NCBI RefSeq assembly: GCF_016464305.1
Contig: NZ_JAEIOJ010000002.1
Span: 310,001 to 374,000, forward strand
DNA: 64,000 nt
From: Umezawaea beigongshangensis
Lineage (GTDB): Bacteria > Actinomycetota > Actinomycetes > Mycobacteriales > Pseudonocardiaceae
Direction: 5' to 3'
Both the position numbers and the translations under genes were made by a program. Shown here in pieces: positions 1-7,781 of this stretch (positions are counted from its first letter, which is position 1; every line of letters begins with the position of its first letter). The notes beneath the pieces are model-generated. The model had not been told where the DNA came from. It ran no database searches and saw nothing but the letters and a program-made list of their open reading frames with translations.

Positions 1-1
1 A

Positions 2-751
2 GCTCTCTCCGGCGACCACCGCGGCACGGTGGCGGTGCGCCGCGCCGCCGTCCTGGACGGTGGCGGCCACCGGGGCGACGTGCTGTTCGAGATCCCGGAG
101 CTGGTCCGCACCGTGCGGGCGCGCGGCGGCCGGGTGGTGCGCGCCGACGACCTCGTGGTGCCGCGGCTGCCGCCGTCGACGAGGCGGTTCCTCGACCAGC
201 GGGTCCACCAGGACCGCGACAGCCCCGCGCGTCCCGGCCGCCTGGCCGCCGAACTGGCCGTCCTGCCGGTGCTGGTCGCGGCCGCCCGGCGCGGTGCGTT
301 CGCACGCGCGGCGGCCGGTCTCGCCCTGGCCTCCTGCGCGCTGGCCGAGGCGGGGCGCAGGAGGCACGGCGGCCGGGACGCGTTCCCCGCGTCCAGCGTC
401 GCCCTCGCGCCCTGCTGGCTGGCCGAACGGGCGCTCTGCTCGTGGCTCGCGGTCGGCCTGCGCGTGCTGCGCGGGGGCGTCGCGCCCTGCGGTGGCGGGC
501 TCAGCGCCGCGGCCCGCCCGCCGAGCGCCTCAGCCCAGCAGCAGGCGCACCGAGAAGCCGTCGGCGACGTGCTCGAAGTCGACCCGGTCGCAGACCTGCC
601 TGGCGGCGAAGAGGCCCGTGCCGACGTGGACGGCACCGTCGTCGTTCCCCGGCAGGTAGCCGGCGAACGGGTCGTCGAACCCCGCCCCGCGATCGGTGAC
701 GGTGCAGACGAGACGCCCGGCGGCGGCCCAGAGGCGCACGCCGACCGGTGA
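2..751 (+). CDS. Glycosyltransferase, C-terminal part (5' end outside window)
   Basis: The frame is open from the first bases, so the start lies upstream. The visible part resembles the C-terminal half of actinobacterial family-2 type glycosyltransferases: a 'DVLFE' acidic motif near residue 26 of the fragment, then a stretch resembling the RxxRQR-type acceptor region (here RRFLDQRVHQD), and two hydrophobic segments that would be membrane-associated. The homology fades around position 520, but no stop occurs in frame until 751, so the tail overlaps the convergent MEDS-kinase gene by about 220 bases. The original stop may have been lost, leaving a run-on tail. The donor and acceptor cannot be told from this fragment. 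Confidence 0.6.
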   Translation, partial: ALSGDHRGTVAVRRAAVLDGGGHRGDVLFEIPELVRTVRARGGRVVRADDLVVPRLPPSTRRFLDQRVHQDRDSPARPGRLAAELAVLPVLVAAARRGAFARAAAGLALASCALAEAGRRRHGGRDAFPASSVALAPCWLAERALCSWLAVGLRVLRGGVAPCGGGLSAAARPPSASAQQQAHREAVGDVLEVDPVADLPGGEEARADVDGTVVVPRQVAGERVVEPRPAIGDGADETPGGGPEAHADR

Positions 752-1477
752 CCTCCCGTGCAGCAGGGCGTTCGTCGCGACCTCGTTGATCGCGAGGACG
801 AACTCCTGCACCTGGTGCACCGGCATGGCGCACCCCGCCAGCGCCGCGCGCCGCACCGCGCCGCGCAGCTCTCCCAGGTCGCGCAGGTCGGCGACGTCCA
901 GCACGGGCGGGCCGGACTCGATCGGGTCCGGCCCGCCCGACGCGGTGCGGCGCAGGAACTCGGCCGGGTCGAGGTGGTCGGGGTTGGCCGTGCGCGTCGA
1001 GCCGGTGCGCAGGTGCCGGTGGGTGAGCGCGGCGGCGACGAGCACCGGTTCCGGCACCCGCAGCCGGTCGTAGGTGCACACGATCCACATCGGGTACGGG
1101 CCGAGGGCGTGCTCCAGCACCGCGTCGAAGCGGCTCCACTCCATCCACTCCGCCGGTGTGCCGCCGTGGTCCAGCTGCACGACGACCCGCACCCGCGACA
1201 CCCCGGCACGCGCGTAGCGCTCCATCACGTGCTGGTAGTTCGCGACGGCGCCCGCCGGCCGCTCGTAGACGTCCGACGGCGCCAGCAGGTGCAGCCGGTC
1301 GTGCCGCGGGAGCGCGTCGACCAGCAGATCCCCGCACCGCTTCCCGCAGACCACGACGGCGGTCTCCCCCGCCTCCAGCCCGTCGAGCAGGAACGGCGCG
1401 GTCGCCGCCAGCAGCTCCTCGTCGTCGCGGTGGAAGACGCCGTCGTGCGCGCCGGGCCGGTCCCCGCCCCCGGTCAT
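530..1477 (-). CDS. MEDS-domain sensor with anti-sigma-type histidine kinase/ATPase domain
   Basis: The protein has 315 residues. Residues about 10-175 match the MEDS (DcmR sensory) domain, with the typical opening 'FHRDDEELLAATAPFLLDG' and a WMEWSRF-like core. Residues about 200-315 form an RsbW/SpoIIAB-like HATPase: an N-box (INEVATNAL), a G1 box (DRGAGFDDPF) and a final G-rich segment (VGTGLFAARQVCD). Such proteins act in the cytoplasm as anti-sigma factors or serine kinases of STAS antagonists, here with a fused ligand or redox sensor. It is a paralogue of the gene at 5267-6226. The target sigma factor is not identifiable. Confidence 0.85.
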   Translation of the reverse strand: MTGGGDRPGAHDGVFHRDDEELLAATAPFLLDGLEAGETAVVVCGKRCGDLLVDALPRHDRLHLLAPSDVYERPAGAVANYQHVMERYARAGVSRVRVVVQLDHGGTPAEWMEWSRFDAVLEHALGPYPMWIVCTYDRLRVPEPVLVAAALTHRHLRTGSTRTANPDHLDPAEFLRRTASGGPDPIESGPPVLDVADLRDLGELRGAVRRAALAGCAMPVHQVQEFVLAINEVATNALLHGRSPVGVRLWAAAGRLVCTVTDRGAGFDDPFAGYLPGNDDGAVHVGTGLFAARQVCDRVDFEHVADGFSVRLLLG

Positions 1478-1759
1478 CCGCCGCCGTCCAGCTCTCCGTC
1501 ACCGGACGGGTGGCCCAGGCCGGACGTCCGCAGCGCGCGCGGCGCAGGACGGCGCGGGAGGAGGCGCTCACGGCGCTCGTCCTCGTTCGCGTGCGACAGC
1601 ACCGGACGACCGTCCCCCACCGACCCGGTGAGACCGGTCCACCGGTCAACCGCCACGATCTCCTCCTCGAACACGGTCGGCGGAGACTCCGGGTCCGCGC
1701 GTCACCGCGAACCCGAGCCTCTCCCGCGCTGGAGGGCGGACCGGTCCGCGCGGGCCGCA

Positions 1760-2040
1760 GTCGCACGATCGTAGTGCCACGGCGAGCACCTCCACGGGCC
1801 GGTCGGCCAGCTCCACGACGTCACCGGCTCCACCGGGGACGCGGCCGACGCGGATGAGCACGAGACCGGACCTCGTCGTGGACCTCCCCGACGACCTCTT
1901 CGAGCAGGTCCTCCAGCGGGTGCGCGGCGCTGAGGCGGCGCAGCGCGTCGGAGACCCGCGGCGAGTCGGGGAACGTCTCGACGGGCCGGGCGACCTCGTC
2001 GGGGGTCTCGTCGTCGCCGAGCAGGTCGCGCGGGGGCGAC
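1760..2040 (-). pseudogene. Remnant of a CorC/HlyC (CNNM/CBS-type) transporter, with deletions
   Basis: Two minus-strand frames together recall the C-terminal half of a CBS-domain/CorC_HlyC protein. One frame reads 'DETPDEVARPVETFPDS', then 'DALRRL', then 'EDLLEEVVGEVHDE'; the next frame reads 'SGLVLIRVGRVPGGAGDVVEL' (split here at about 1872) followed by 'VEVLAVA'. In intact homologues a 'VVVDEYGG' block lies between DALRRL and EDLLEEV, and about 30 residues lie between HDE and the GLVL segment; both are missing here. The remnant lacks the DUF21 membrane domain. I see no other gene between 1478 and 2189. The match is by eye to remembered family motifs. Confidence 0.55.
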
Positions 2041-2189
2041 TCCGCCGTCCTGTGCTCCCACGACGGCATCACCGCGTCGCCGCCCGACTCCGCGCTGGCC
2101 GCTTCGCGGCCCTGCTGCTCCAGGCGCTCCGCGCCCACCCCCCGTGCCGCCACCGCCCCTGCCGGTAGCCGGGGCGACGGCGGCGCGGT

Positions 2190-3053
2190 CTACGGCTTGC
2201 GGCCCACACCCGCCCAGACGACGGACTCGTTCGGCGTGGCGAACTCGACGACGGGGGCCGACGGACTGGTCTCCTCCGGGTGCCACAGGGTCGTCCACGT
2301 GGCGCCGGGGTCGATCAGCTCGAAGTCGCCGAACAGCTCGCCGATCTCGCCGTGCGAGCGCCACACGACCGGGCTGCTGGACGTGTCGTACATCCGCTTC
2401 AGGTCCACGAGCTTGCCCGCGACCTCGTCCGGCACGCCCTCGTCGGTGATGTGGGAGAGCGCCAGGTAGGAGCCGGACGGCAGCAGCTCCCGGTAGCGCG
2501 CCAGCGCGCGGGGGCCGACGTCCACGCCGTCGGCGTCGGGCTGCTGGACGTGCAGCACCGCGATCAGCAGCAGCGCGATCGGCTCGTCCAGGTCGATCAC
2601 GCCGGTGCGCACGACCTCCTGCCACAGCCGGTCGGGGTTGCGCAGGTCGGCGTTGATCGCCGCGTGCCTGGCCGGGTCGCCGTGCTGCTCCAGCAGGACC
2701 TTGGAGTGGGCGACGGCCACCGGTTCGTTGTCGATGTAGACCACGCGCGAGTCGGGGGCGAGGTCGTCGGCGACCTGGTGGGTGTGGCCCATCGTGGGCA
2801 CGCCGGAACCGACGTCGACGAACTGCCGCACGCCGAGCTTCACCAGGTGGCGCACCGCGCGGTGCAGGAACAGCCGGTTGGCGACGGCGATGGGGCGCAG
2901 CAGCGGGAAGACCGACAGCACCTTCTCGCCGAAGGCCCGGTCGATCGCCCAGTTCGCCGTCCCCCCCAGGTAGAAGTCGTAGACCCTGGCCACGCTCGGG
3001 TGGTCGAGGTCGACCCCCGCCGGGGGGAACGGGTCCTGCTCCGCGTCGTCCAC
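2190..3053 (-). CDS. SAM-dependent methyltransferase, Methyltransf_19 (DUF574) family
   Basis: The 287-residue protein matches the actinobacterial S-adenosylmethionine methyltransferase family once called DUF574. It shows 'SVARVYDFYLGG' near the start, the SAM-binding 'QFVDVGSGVPT', 'VVYIDNEPVAVAHS' as the acidic loop, and the family terminus 'WAGVGRKP'. The substrate is unknown. The GTG at 3053 is preceded by GAGGAGAGG at good spacing, which decides the start although the frame is open further upstream. It lies just downstream of the XRE gene on the same strand and may be co-transcribed. A paralogue is at 55882-56688. Confidence 0.88.
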   Translation of the reverse strand: MDDAEQDPFPPAGVDLDHPSVARVYDFYLGGTANWAIDRAFGEKVLSVFPLLRPIAVANRLFLHRAVRHLVKLGVRQFVDVGSGVPTMGHTHQVADDLAPDSRVVYIDNEPVAVAHSKVLLEQHGDPARHAAINADLRNPDRLWQEVVRTGVIDLDEPIALLLIAVLHVQQPDADGVDVGPRALARYRELLPSGSYLALSHITDEGVPDEVAGKLVDLKRMYDTSSSPVVWRSHGEIGELFGDFELIDPGATWTTLWHPEETSPSAPVVEFATPNESVVWAGVGRKP

Positions 3054-3114
3054 GCTGGTCGTCCTCTCCTCACCGGACCCCGCTGGCCCGGCACGTCGGT
3101 GTGCGGTGTCGCCG

Positions 3115-3972
3115 TCAGAACCGGAGCTGGGAGCGGAACCGCTCCGCCAGCTCGCGCAGGAACTCCACGCTCTCGCGCCGCTCCAGCACCGCGCCGCGGA
3201 GCTGGTCCCACGCGTCGACGAACGCCTCGAACTGCTCCTCGCCCCGCACGTAGTCGCCACCGGCGACGTGCTCGACGTAGACGAGGTTGTCGGTGATGTC
3301 CGCGAAGCGCATGACCGTGAAGTCGTTGGGCACGAACGGAAGGCGCGCGCTGAACGGCAGCACGTGGATGAAGGTCCGCGGGAACTGCGCGTCCAGTTCG
3401 ATCAGGTGCTGCACCTGGTCCAGGGCGACGGCGGGGCTGGGACCGCCCGGCATGCGGTGGAACGCCGCCTCACCGAGGATGAAGCGGTAGCACGGGGGTC
3501 GCGGGAGGGTGAAGACCTCCTTGCGCGCCAACCGGTTGCGCACGTGCGGCGTCACGTCCGTGGTGCCGGCCTCGACGAACTGCTTGAGCATGTAGTGCTC
3601 GGACTGGAGCGGGCCGGGAATGCGTTCGCCGTGCCAGCTCAGGATCTCCGCCGCCGTCGGCTCCAGTCCGGTGAACTCGCGGAACCACGCCGGGACGGCC
3701 GCACGGTGCCCCGCCCACTCCCCGCGCCGGTCCCCGGCACGGGCGAGTCGCGCCATCGTGGCGGCCTCCGCGTCGGCGACGCGCAGGACCTTCACGACGA
3801 GGTCCAGATCGGCCTGCTTCACCGACACCGCGCCGGACTCGATCTTGTTGATCTTGCCCTGGCCGCAGCCCAGGTGGTCGGCGAGCGCCTGCTGGGTCAT
3901 CCCGGCGGCCGCTCTGGCCCGGCGGACCCTCTCACCCAGCTGGCGGCGCAACGAGGTGACCGTGTCGGACAA
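3115..3972 (-). CDS. XRE-family regulator with DUF5753 domain
   Basis: An N-terminal helix-turn-helix (MTQQALADHLGCGQGKINKIESG, quoted here in two parts: MTQQALADHLG and QGKINKIESG) is followed by a DUF5753 domain to the end, including the 'GPLQSEHYMLKQ' and 'YRFILGEAAFHR' blocks. These proteins pair with small DUF397 proteins in actinomycetes (WhiJ/AbaA-like sets) and are thought to bind DNA and be modulated by the partner. A DUF397 gene lies directly upstream on the same strand. A TTG at 3972 with GGAG five bases upstream is the better start; a GTG at 4017 lacks a ribosome site. Confidence 0.88.
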   Translation of the reverse strand: MSDTVTSLRRQLGERVRRARAAAGMTQQALADHLGCGQGKINKIESGAVSVKQADLDLVVKVLRVADAEAATMARLARAGDRRGEWAGHRAAVPAWFREFTGLEPTAAEILSWHGERIPGPLQSEHYMLKQFVEAGTTDVTPHVRNRLARKEVFTLPRPPCYRFILGEAAFHRMPGGPSPAVALDQVQHLIELDAQFPRTFIHVLPFSARLPFVPNDFTVMRFADITDNLVYVEHVAGGDYVRGEEQFEAFVDAWDQLRGAVLERRESVEFLRELAERFRSQLRF

Positions 3973-4050
3973 CAGATCTCCAAGGTCTTCGCACGGGAGA
4001 ACCAACCGGTGACCCACTGTAGCCGGGTGGGCAAGTCGCCGGCGGAGACC

Positions 4051-4281
4051 TCAGCGGTCGTAGCGACCCGACCGCGCCGTCTCCAGGAAGGCGCGCCACT
4101 CGTCGTCGTCGAACAGCAGCACGGGAGAGGAGGGCAGCTTGCCGTCGCGCAGTCCGACCACGCCGTCGACCGCGAGGTTCACCTCCACGCAGTTGCCACC
4201 GTTCGGGCCGCACCGCTGCGGCGCCTCCCAGGACTCGGCCGGCAGGAGCCCGGTGGCGTCCGACGGGTCGTACTCCCTCAT
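4051..4281 (-). CDS. DUF397 domain small protein
   Basis: This 76-residue protein shows the DUF397 signature: a 'SWEAPQRCGPNGGNCVEV' core, 'VGLRDGKL' and the terminal 'DDDEWRAFLETARSGRYD' block. The ATG at 4281 follows GGAG closely (ggagtgacg ATG), so the two upstream start candidates are not favoured. It lies immediately upstream of the XRE/DUF5753 gene on the same strand, the usual arrangement for these pairs. Its molecular role is not established; family members modulate their XRE partner in development or antibiotic control. Confidence 0.85.
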   Translation of the reverse strand: MREYDPSDATGLLPAESWEAPQRCGPNGGNCVEVNLAVDGVVGLRDGKLPSSPVLLFDDDEWRAFLETARSGRYDR

Positions 4282-4414
4282 CGTCACTCCGTTCGAACGG
4301 CGCATCACCCCACGTCTCGATTAATCCTCCTCCTCGGGGAAGCGCAGCGCAATCGAGTTGACGCGCTGCGTGACCACCCGCCGCACAGCGGCCGTACCGC
4401 GCACCCCGAGCGCG

Positions 4415-4427
4415 TAGGCTCGCGCTC
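4415..4427 (+). promoter_or_regulatory. Candidate -10 of a leaderless promoter for the MEDS-STAS gene
   Basis: TAGGCT at 4415-4420 lies seven bases before the GTG at 4428, which puts the expected transcription start at or next to the start codon. No Shine-Dalgarno sequence precedes the GTG. The -35 region is weak, so this is a spacing-based inference. Confidence 0.4.
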
Positions 4428-5270
4428 GTGCGACTGACGGGCACGACCACGAGCGCTCGGGGGTTCGGGCCTCGCGACCACCTGTGCTGGGCCTACACCG
4501 ACCCCGGCGACATGCGCGTGCGCATGCGCGAGTTCCTCGCGGACGGCCTGGAGCTGGGCCAGCGGGTCTCCTGGATCGCCTCCGGCCCCCTGGAGGACCT
4601 GGTCGACGACCTGCGCGGCGTCCCGATGTTCGACCGGGCCCTGGACAGCGGCGCGGCGTCCGTCAGCTCGATCGACGACTCCTACCCCTTCGGCACCGTG
4701 GTCGACCCGCCCGGCCAGGTGGGGGTCTACGCGGAGGCGACCGCGGACGCGGTGGCGGCGGGCTTCACCGGCCTGCGGGTCGTCGCGGAGGCGACACCGC
4801 TGGTGCGCACGTCCGCGCAGCGCGAGGCGTTCCTGCGCTACGAGCACCTCGTCGACCGCTACATGACCGGGCACCCCTTCGCCGCGATGTGCGCCTACGA
4901 CCGCGTCGAGCTGGGCGACGACGTGGTGACCGCGCTCGCCTGCATGCACCCGAACTCGAACCAGGGGCTCACACCGTTCCGCGTCCACGCCTCCGACGAC
5001 GGGACGACGGCGTTCGCCGGCGACCTGGACGGCCCGGTCCGCGACGCCTTCGCGCGGACGCTGGACCTGGCCGATCCCGCCGTCGCGGACGGCGAGCTGC
5101 TCATCGACGGAACCGACCTGAACTTCGTGGACCACCGCAACCTGCTGATCCTCGCCGACCACGCCGCCCGGCGGGGCGCGACGGCCGTGCTGCGCACCCG
5201 TGCCGTCGGCGCCGCGCGCCTGCTGGAGGTCCTCGGCCTGAGCAACGTGCGCGTGGAGGTGCCGGCGTGA
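4428..5270 (+). CDS. MEDS-domain sensor with STAS (anti-sigma factor antagonist) domain
   Basis: The 280-residue protein has a MEDS domain over residues about 10-175 ('DHLCWAYTDPGDMRVRMREF' in the opening block; 'YEHLVDRYMTGHPFAAMCAY' near its end) and a STAS-like domain over about 185-280 containing 'ELLIDGTDLNFVDHRNLLIL', the segment where antagonists carry their phosphorylated Ser or Thr. It is expected to bind or release an anti-sigma kinase according to the MEDS signal. Its stop overlaps the start of the next gene (GTGA), so it is translationally coupled to a MEDS-kinase, its probable partner. Confidence 0.85.
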   Translation: MRLTGTTTSARGFGPRDHLCWAYTDPGDMRVRMREFLADGLELGQRVSWIASGPLEDLVDDLRGVPMFDRALDSGAASVSSIDDSYPFGTVVDPPGQVGVYAEATADAVAAGFTGLRVVAEATPLVRTSAQREAFLRYEHLVDRYMTGHPFAAMCAYDRVELGDDVVTALACMHPNSNQGLTPFRVHASDDGTTAFAGDLDGPVRDAFARTLDLADPAVADGELLIDGTDLNFVDHRNLLILADHAARRGATAVLRTRAVGAARLLEVLGLSNVRVEVPA

Positions 5271-6226
5271 CGCCGGGTGCCGCCGGTCACCGCGGGTACT
5301 TCCACGAGGCCGCGTTCTACGGCTCCGACGGCGAGTTCCTCGCACTCGTGGTGCCGTTCCTGGAGGACGGCCTGCGCGCGGGAGAGCCGACGCTGACCGC
5401 GTTCGGCGCGAAGAACACCGCTCTCGTGCGAGCCGCGCTCGGCGAGCGCTGCGGCGCGGAGTTCCTCGACGGGGACGTGCACTACTCGCGTCCGGCCAGC
5501 GCCATCAGGCGGTACCGCGAGGCGGTGGCGGGCCACCTGGCCGGTGGGGCGACGCAGATCAGGATCGTGGGCGACGTCCCCCACCCCGGACTGGGTCTGC
5601 CGTGGGAGTGGTGGGCGCGCTACGAGGCCGCCACCAACCACGCCTTCGAGGACTTCCCGCTGTGGGGCCTGTGCCCCTACGACACCCGGACCGCGCCGCC
5701 GCGGGTGCTGGCCGACGTCGCCCGCACCCACCCGGTGCTGACCACGGCCGGGGGCGAGCACGCCGAGAACCCCGACTTCGAGGAACCCGCCCGCTTCCTC
5801 GGCGCCCGCTCCCCCGTGTTCGGCGACCCGCTCCAGCGCACGCCTCCGGCGATCGACCTGATCGATCCGACACCGGCGGAGGCCCGGCGTGCCGTGCTCG
5901 ACGCCACCCGCGGCAGCGCGGTGGACGCCGCCGAGATCGACCACCTCGTGGTGGTGACCAGCGAAGCCGTCACCAACGCCCTGTGCCACGGCCGTCCGCC
6001 GCTGCGCCTGCGGCTGTGGAGCGGTGAGCAGCGGGCCGTGGTGACCGTGTCGGACCTCGGGAGCGGTCCGACCGACCCGTTCGCCGGGCTGCTGCCGCCG
6101 ACGGACCCCGCCAGCGGCGGCATCGGCCTGTGGATGGCGCACCAGCTGTGCAGCGACGTGACCCTGCACCGCGAACCGGAGGGGTTCACGATCCGGCTGG
6201 TGGTCGGCGTGGCGCACGCCGCCTGA
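5267..6226 (+). CDS. MEDS-domain sensor with anti-sigma-type HATPase domain
   Basis: This is a 319-residue protein from the GTG that overlaps the preceding stop. A MEDS domain spans about residues 5-190 ('FHEAAFYGSDGEFLALVVPF', 'WEWWARYEAATNHAFEDFPL'). The C-terminal HATPase has an N-box 'VTSEAVTNALCHG', a G1-like 'DLGSGPTDPFAG' and 'GGIGLWMAHQLCSDV'. It is a paralogue of the gene at 530-1477. Coupling to a MEDS-STAS protein suggests a partner-switching pair in which kinase and antagonist carry the same kind of sensor. No sigma factor gene is adjacent. Confidence 0.86.
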   Translation: MTPGAAGHRGYFHEAAFYGSDGEFLALVVPFLEDGLRAGEPTLTAFGAKNTALVRAALGERCGAEFLDGDVHYSRPASAIRRYREAVAGHLAGGATQIRIVGDVPHPGLGLPWEWWARYEAATNHAFEDFPLWGLCPYDTRTAPPRVLADVARTHPVLTTAGGEHAENPDFEEPARFLGARSPVFGDPLQRTPPAIDLIDPTPAEARRAVLDATRGSAVDAAEIDHLVVVTSEAVTNALCHGRPPLRLRLWSGEQRAVVTVSDLGSGPTDPFAGLLPPTDPASGGIGLWMAHQLCSDVTLHREPEGFTIRLVVGVAHAA

Positions 6227-6286
6227 CCGGTGTCTCGTCACGTGCCCCGTCCGCCGGGGTCGCGGGGCTCGGAGGATGATGGCGGC

Positions 6287-7528
6287 ATGTCGTTCGCCGA
6301 TGACGTCGCCGCCGCCGCGAAGCGGCTGGAGGGCGTCGCCCTGACCACCCCGCTCCAGTTCAACCAGCGGTTGTCCGACGCCACCGGCGCCAGGGTGTGG
6401 CTCAAGCGCGAGGACCTCCAGATCGGCCGCTCCTACAAGCTGCGCGGCGCCTACAACCTGATCTCCCAGCTCGGCGGCGCGGAGCGCGCGGCGGGCGCCG
6501 TGTGCGCCAGCGCGGGCAACCACGGTCAGGGCGTCGCACACGCGTGCCGCGCGCTGGGCGTGCGCGGCCGGGTGCACGTGCCGAGCACGACACCGCGGCA
6601 GAAGCGCGAGCGCATCGCCGCCCTCGGCGGGGAGTTCGTGGAGCTCGTGGTCGACGGCGACACCTACGACGACGCGGCGGCGCTGGCCGCCGAGCACGCG
6701 GCGCGCACCGGGGCGACGGTCGTGCCCGCGTTCGACGACCCGCGCACCATCGCCGGGCAGGGCACCGTGGGGCTGGAGGTGCTGGCGCAGCTGGGCACCC
6801 GCCCCGACGTGCTCGTGGTCCCCGTCGGCGGCGGTGGCCTGCTCGCCGGTGTCGGCACCTGGTTCGCCCAGCAGCACCCCGGCACGCGTCTCGTCGGCGT
6901 GGAACCGGCCGGGGCGGCGAGCACGACGGCCGCGCTGCACGCGGGCGCTCCGGTCGTGCTGGACGAGGTGGACACCTTCGTGGACGGCGCCGCGGTGCGC
7001 CGGGCCGGTGACGCGAGCTTCCCGATGGTCCGCGACAGCGGAGCCGAGCTGACGACCGTGGCGGAGGGGCAGGTCTGCACCGAGATGCTGGACCTCTACC
7101 AGGTCGACGGCATCATCGCCGAGCCCGCCGGCGCGCTGGCCTCGGCCGCCCTCGCGCACGACGTGGCGGTGGAGCCGGGGTCGACCGTGGTGTGCCTGCT
7201 CTCCGGTGGCAACAACGACGTGAGCCGCTACGCCGAGGTCGTGGAGCGGTCGCTGGTGCACCGAGGTCTGAAGCACTACTTCCTGGTGGAGTTCCCGCAG
7301 GAGCCGGGCGCGCTGCGCCGGTTCCTCGACGACGTGCTCGGCCCGGACGACGACATCGTCCTGTTCGAGTACGTCAAGCGCGACAACCGGGAGACCGGGG
7401 CCGCGCTGTGCGGCGTGGAGATCGGCCGCCGCGAGGACTACGAACCGCTGTGGGCGCGGATGAAGGCGAGCCCGCTGAAGATCCAGCACGTGGCCCCCGG
7501 CACGACGGCCTACCGCTTCCTGGTCTGA
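6287..7528 (+). CDS. ilvA: Threonine ammonia-lyase (threonine dehydratase)
   Basis: The 413-residue protein is a fold-type II PLP enzyme that converts threonine to 2-oxobutanoate and ammonia, the first step of isoleucine synthesis. The PLP lysine lies in 'GRSYKLRGAYN' (Lys51), followed by 'SAGNHGQGVAHACR' and the phosphate-binding glycine loop 'VGGGGLLAGVGTW'. The last 85 residues ('HYFLVEFPQEPGALRRFL') form a single ACT-like regulatory domain, the short form common in actinobacteria, so feedback control by isoleucine is likely. The ATG at 6287 follows a GGAGG. The gene stands alone, not in an ilv operon. Confidence 0.92.
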   Translation: MSFADDVAAAAKRLEGVALTTPLQFNQRLSDATGARVWLKREDLQIGRSYKLRGAYNLISQLGGAERAAGAVCASAGNHGQGVAHACRALGVRGRVHVPSTTPRQKRERIAALGGEFVELVVDGDTYDDAAALAAEHAARTGATVVPAFDDPRTIAGQGTVGLEVLAQLGTRPDVLVVPVGGGGLLAGVGTWFAQQHPGTRLVGVEPAGAASTTAALHAGAPVVLDEVDTFVDGAAVRRAGDASFPMVRDSGAELTTVAEGQVCTEMLDLYQVDGIIAEPAGALASAALAHDVAVEPGSTVVCLLSGGNNDVSRYAEVVERSLVHRGLKHYFLVEFPQEPGALRRFLDDVLGPDDDIVLFEYVKRDNRETGAALCGVEIGRREDYEPLWARMKASPLKIQHVAPGTTAYRFLV

Positions 7529-7643
7529 CGCGAGCCGAGCGTCGGCGCCGAAAGGTTCGACGGCTGGACACCACCTCTGAGTTCACGGGGCGTCGACCCG
7601 CCCGCGTGACGCTGCCACGTGCCGTCTCAGCAGGGGTTTTTGG

Positions 7644-7677
7644 CACTGCATCTATCGGAGCATTATCCGAAACAGTG
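7644..7677. promoter_or_regulatory. AT-rich upstream region with nested inverted repeats
   Basis: The 253 bases before the secreted esterase contain an unusually AT-rich patch. It holds TCGGA (7655-7659) and TCCGA (7666-7670) six bases apart, flanked by CACTG (7644-7648) and CAGTG (7673-7677). This could be the operator or promoter of the esterase gene; no clear -35/-10 pair was recognised. Confidence 0.3.
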
Positions 7678-7781
7678 TTGTTCGCTCGTGCTTGCGGAGT
7701 CACAATCGAGCGGCATCGCCGATGGCCGCCGCTGCCCTCCGGTCGGCGTGCTCACCCAGTCGCACAGCGGAGGAGTCAACG

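Noticed and set aside
4895-7489. A long minus-strand open frame opposite the MEDS genes and ilvA
   Set aside because: It lies opposite three well-supported genes; its composition is typical of antisense shadow frames in GC-rich DNA.
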